Positions 60,901-64,000 of a DNA stretch of 64,000 nt are shown here, piece after piece. The stretch covers positions 22,010,001 to 22,074,000 of the forward strand of contig CM114271.1 of NCBI GenBank assembly GCA_050084515.1. The letters are read 5' to 3'. The stretch is from Blasia pusilla. Lineage: Eukaryota > Marchantiophyta > Marchantiopsida > Blasiales. The notes under the pieces were generated by a model. The model was not told the DNA's origin, did not search any database, and saw only the letters and a program-made list of their open reading frames with translations. The position numbers were made by a program, and so were the translations under genes. Every line of letters starts with the position of its first letter. Position 1 is the first letter of the stretch.

Positions 60901-63673
60901 GTAAGAGAGGAAGATCATGTTGAAAATGATCAGCCTATGAAGGTGTACCAAAGGAGAAGTGCAGCCAAGCAAGTTCTAGAGGCACATGAGTCCACAGAGG
61001 GAGTGATCAAGGAGATCTCAGAGCAAAGGAGATCTGGAAGAATTTCCAAACCTGTAGAAAGGTTGGGATAAACGAAGCTCATTCTATTGAAGAAGGAGTT
61101 GTAGAGCCCAACTCTTTGAGTGAGGCTATGAGCAGGAATGATTCGAAACAGTGGGAGCAGGCTGTGGCAAAGAAAAGGTCTCATTAGAGAAAAATGAGAC
61201 ATGGGAGTTTGTAGATTTGCCACCTGGTAGAAAGACCATTGGTTGCAAATGGGTCTTCAGAATAAAAGGGGACCAAAGAATGAGATCTTGAAGTACAAGG
61301 CACGTCTGGTTGCAAAAGGCTTCAATCAGGAGGCTGGTTTAGACTATCAGGAGACCTTTGCTCCTGTTGCAAGGTATGGATCCATTAGAGTTCTCTTGGC
61401 ATTAGCAGCTCAACATAATTGGGAGGTGGAACAGATGGATGTGAAGACTGCATTCTTAAATGGAGAACTGAAAGAGGAGATCTACATGGAGGTACCAGAT
61501 GGTTATACTCATCCAGGCAAGGTGTGTCTCTTGAAGAAAGCCCTTTATGGCCTAAATCAAGCACCTAGATGCTGGTATGAGAAGATGGATGCTTACCTGA
61601 TCAGGAAAGGATTCCAACGTAGCAATGCAGATCAAGGAGTGTACTCCTTAGACTCCACTATGTACATAGCATTGTATGTTGATGATCTTCTGATGCTAGG
61701 AGGAGCTTAGACACTGTAAAGAGAGTGAAGAAAGACCTCTGTCGCAACTTTGAGATGGTTGATCTGGGTCCAGCAAAGTGGCTATTGGGGATTCAGATTG
61801 AGAGAAATCGGGAAGAGAGCTGGATACGATTGAGTCAAGAAAAGTATATAGAGAGTATCTTGATCAGGTACAACATGCAAGATTGTAAGCCTGTATCAAC
61901 ACCCCTAGATCCTGGCTGCAAACTCAGCAAAGATATGGGAATTTCAACTGAAAAGGTTGACAATTTGCAAGCACTATATCAAAGTGCTGTAGGGTCATTG
62001 ATGTTTGCTATGGTCTGTACCAGAGCAGACTTAGCATACCCAGTTGGTGTCTTAGCCAGGTACACCAGCAAACCTACAATAGAACATTGGAAATGTCTGA
62101 AGAGAGTACTCAGATATTTGCGTGGCACAACAAGAACATACTTGGAATACAGGCATCAAGAAAATGGACCAATCTTGGAAGGGTTTTCAGATGCAAGTTG
62201 GGGAGATGATACTGATGAAAGAAGATCAACAAGTGGATATGTCTTCTTGTTAAGTGGAGGGGTGATCAGCTGGTGCAGTAAGAAACAAAGAACTGTTGCA
62301 CTCTCTACAACTGAGGCAGAGTACATGGCGCTTTCTCTTGCTGCTCAGGAGGTGATCTGGTTAAGGAGCTTATTGAATGATCTTGGATATGAACAGATGA
62401 CTCCTACATCCCTACAGGTTGACAACAAAGGAAGTATTGCATTAAGCAAAAATCCTGTTCATCATCCTAGAACAAAACACATAGACATCAAACATCACTT
62501 TGTAAGAGAAATGATAGGAAGAGAAATCTCCTTGGTTTACTGTCCAACAGAGAATATGGCAGCTGATGTCCTGACCAAACCTCTGTCACAGGACAAACAT
62601 AGAAAGTGTATATCTATGATGGGCATTACTCTAAACTCTCATTAAGAGGGAGTGTTGAAATTTGTTAATATCTAGTTTAGTCATGCTCTAAAAATAGTTA
62701 GTCAGATACTAACTTAGTTGGATACTAATTTAGTTAGCTAGAGATAACTTAGTGTTCCTCTATCTTTTAGGGTAACCTTGAATTAGGCAATTCTCGAGTT
62801 AGGGTTAGCCACCATCTGTTATTTAGGTATGGATCTGTTCAAGAAGATTTAAGGGCCAGAAGTGCTCACCCTGATGTATATAATGTCTCTGTTTAGAGAG
62901 CAGAAGCCAATTCTACAGCATGCACAGTTTTGGTGAGGACTCCTGAGGCTCTTGGTCCTGCTGCAGAGTGATCAGAGAGTAGGAAGAGGAGATTGAGACT
63001 AATTGCTGTGCTTGCTAGAGCCTCACTGGAAGGCAGGTTGTTTTGTCTAGTATGCTGATGGAGATTGTTTGTGCTCAATGGTGAGCCATGTCTGATCTCT
63101 GAGCTGGTGACATGTGAGGACCTGTAGTGTGAGTGCAAGGTGTGGCTGAGTAGAATCCTTCTTAGTATCTCTTAGATAGTAAGAAGAGTCACATCATGGT
63201 AGGGCTCTGATTTGGCAATAGAGATAGGAACTGATTTGCTGATTGTGTACAAGCTGAAATCATGGATGGTCTAGCTGATGCTAGCTCTGACTTTGTACAA
63301 GGAGATACTTCTGCTGGTCAATCATATTCTCAGGTTATGGGCCCACCCCAAACCTTTCTCCTTAGTGATTTCAGTTTACTAAAGGTCCTCTGGACTGGAA
63401 TTCATAGAGTTTTTTGACATGGTGCTGCCCTTACTGTGATTTGCAGAGTCGGTAGGATGTAGTTAAAGACCTGCTGGAGTCTGTGTGCACAGTCTTTTAT
63501 TGGCAGATTCCTATGCTCCTGGTGCTTCCTACTAATTTTTTCTTTTGGTTTGTAGGCCCTTGATACGCTGGGTTCGATTCGGTGGCGAGTGAATACTAGA
63601 GTTTTGGATGTGATGGAGCAAATATGGCAAGAAGGAGGACGACTGGCTAAGATGGTGGATGCTGAAAACGTTG
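54952..63673 (+). CDS. RpoT, phage-type organellar RNA polymerase, N-terminal part (7 exons, gene continues)
   Basis: RpoT is a single-subunit T3/T7-type RNA polymerase that transcribes mitochondrial and/or plastid genes. Exons are 54952-55899, 56195-56422, 56600-56730, 56880-56943, 57356-57414, 57608-57725 and 63556-63673; all phases agree and give the first 555 residues. The start MWRVALRQLTRNQQ is Arg-rich and Ser/Ala-rich, as expected of an organelle transit peptide; which organelle cannot be told. Family-specific segments are LAPNLPFVQSLVLGWFEPL, YGPFLCQLPADMLAVITMHK, CVKVVSAAIAIGEAVEQEV, VMPYMPMLV, LILPATVMRIHGDKQQRDAI and ALDTLGSIRWRVNTRVLDVM. The palm/finger catalytic regions lie beyond the window. 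Intron 6 is 5.8 kb because of a copia insertion. Which RpoT paralog this is remains open. Confidence 0.93.
57773..57877. repeat. 105-bp host intron segment, left copy
   Basis: This RpoT intron sequence directly before the copia 5' LTR recurs at 63375-63479 with one difference (GTCGTTAGG against GTCGGTAGG). Including the preceding GATTTCAG, 113 bp are shared. Confidence 0.9.
57878..58423 (+). repeat. Element C 5' LTR
   Basis: It is 546 bp, TGTTGAAATT to CACATCA, with a short AT-rich start. TATATAATG near 58105 is a plausible TATA box. Confidence 0.92.
58424..58600 (+). repeat. Element C primer site and gag start, repeated after the 3' LTR
   Basis: It begins TGGTAGGGCTCTGAT, the expected primer-binding position, but does not match the usual initiator-Met primer site. 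The whole segment recurs at 63197-63374. Near its end this copy has CCTTTTCC where the right copy has CCTTTCTCC; the extra base in the right copy restores the gag frame. Confidence 0.85.
58489..59340 (+). pseudogene. Element C gag
   Basis: The frame starts MDGLADASSDFVQG and, after a one-base shift near 58588, continues as LDGGNYREWSRTMMDILMLK, WSKLKSLNKES and LLLSSLPPRFDTMVTIFE, all typical of copia gag. A degenerate zinc knuckle (CAEKGHLARNC, first cysteine lost) lies near 59217-59255. A TGA at 59148 interrupts it. Confidence 0.88.
59341..60640 (+). pseudogene. Element C protease and integrase
   Basis: The protease has WWVDSGATSHVC (Asp codon at 59468). Integrase follows: LWHCRLGHLSKHS and CEACVQGKAH give the HHCC domain, then LIHSDVCGPM, RLRSDGGGEY and GVAERLNRTLQEKA give the D, D, E residues, all intact. 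Frameshifts occur near 59710 and 60440, and a TGA at about 60634. Confidence 0.93.
60697..62645 (+). pseudogene. Element C reverse transcriptase and RNase H
   Basis: After a variable linker (60697-61071), RT starts with KYKARLVAKGFNQEAGLDY, QMDVKTAFLNGELKEEIYME and the catalytic YVDD (LYVDDLLML). A frameshift near 61712 follows. RNase H has FSDASWGDD, ALSTTEAEYMAL and DNKGSIALSKNP, then HIDIKHHFVRE and the end MAADVLTKPLSQDKH. The fragment 61072-61242 is coding in shifted frames. Confidence 0.94.
62653..63196 (+). repeat. Element C 3' LTR
   Basis: 544 bp, practically identical to the 5' LTR. It directly follows the polypurine tract. Confidence 0.92.
63197..63374 (+). repeat. Extra copy of element C primer site and gag start, after the 3' LTR
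   Basis: A normal element would meet host DNA here. Instead the internal sequence of 58424-58600 follows, ending GATTTCAG, where it switches to host intron. Confidence 0.9.
63375..63479. repeat. 105-bp host intron segment, right copy
   Basis: This is the same sequence as 57773-57877. Immediately afterward the RpoT intron continues to the exon at 63556. Confidence 0.9.
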
Positions 63674-64000
63674 GTAACAGCTACCTATTTCTTCAGAAAA
63701 ACTTTGTTTTTGCAAGTAAAGTAACAATGTTAGTCTCTTTCTTGCCTTGATTGTAATGAAGAATGTAAAGTACATTAAGTATTGAAGATGGCTGTAATCA
63801 GCCCAGTGTCTCAGGTACAATTTGTGGCACTCTGTACCTTATTATCCTTTCATTTTCGGGGAAGACTTATGCTATGTCAACTCTCAGGCTGGTTACTAAT
63901 TGATGGATAAAAGATGAGACTTTGTGGTTCATGAGACTTTGCGACCTTCGGGAAATTCTATTACTTGGCTTATGCTGATGGATGCAAATTGTGGATATTC
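63674..64000 (+). other. RpoT intron 7, incomplete
   Basis: The donor GTAACA follows the exon. No next exon is recognisable before the window ends. Confidence 0.5.

Larger units (their letters stand above)
57878..63196 (+). mobile_element. Element C: Ty1/copia retrotransposon in RpoT intron 6
   Basis: Domain order gag, protease, integrase, reverse transcriptase, RNase H defines Ty1/copia. LTRs (57878-58423 and 62653-63196) begin TGTTG, end ATCA, and differ by two single-base deletions in G runs only, so the insertion is very young. A polypurine tract, AAGAGGGAG, abuts the 3' LTR. Several one-base frameshifts interrupt the ORF; with such young LTRs some could be sequencing errors. It lies in the same direction as RpoT. 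The right flank is abnormal (see the segments at 63197-63479). Confidence 0.93.

Overview
This is a nuclear segment from a streptophyte, most probably a seed-free land plant (bryophyte, lycophyte or fern); a streptophyte alga is less likely but not excluded. The evidence is intron-rich genes with plant-type orthologs (VPS41, VPS60/CHMP5, GPAT9, a phage-type organellar RNA polymerase), plant-type LTR retrotransposons and Helitrons, and an interstitial TTTAGGG telomere motif. The species cannot be named from sequence alone.

Layout. 0.6-9 kb: VPS41, the HOPS subunit for vacuolar/endosomal tethering, minus strand, 19 coding exons. 9-17 kb: intergenic DNA with dispersed, tandem and palindromic repeats. 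17-37.6 kb: three nested LTR retrotransposons. 40-42.7 kb: VPS60, an ESCRT-III accessory, plus strand, 7 exons. 43.8-47.7 kb: GPAT9, first acyl transfer of ER glycerolipid synthesis, minus strand, 12 exons. 50.7-54.2 kb: a decayed minus-strand Helitron beside a fragment of element B's LTR. 55-64 kb: the first 7 exons of a phage-type RNA polymerase gene (RpoT), plus strand, with a young Ty1/copia element in intron 6; the gene runs off the window.

The nest is the exciting part. An old minus-strand element (B2, now 37590-36624 and 17502-17080) was split by a Ty3/gypsy element with a tRNA-Asp-type primer site (A, 17508-36618, TSD ATACT). Element A was in turn split by a second Ty3/gypsy element (B, 20252-29813, TSD ACATC). 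B and B2 belong to one family that carries a DNA cytosine-5 methyltransferase domain between protease and reverse transcriptase. Element B also ends its polyprotein with a PHD finger. A retroelement that packages a DNA-methylation writer with a putative histone-tail reader is the main discovery candidate. Both copies are defective: B has lost the catalytic Pro-Cys-Gln, while B2 keeps the cysteine but is truncated.

The four host genes look intact in reading frame and splice sites within the window. VPS41 and VPS60 both serve endosome-to-vacuole traffic, but nothing suggests they are co-regulated. I saw no tRNA, rRNA or CRISPR locus.
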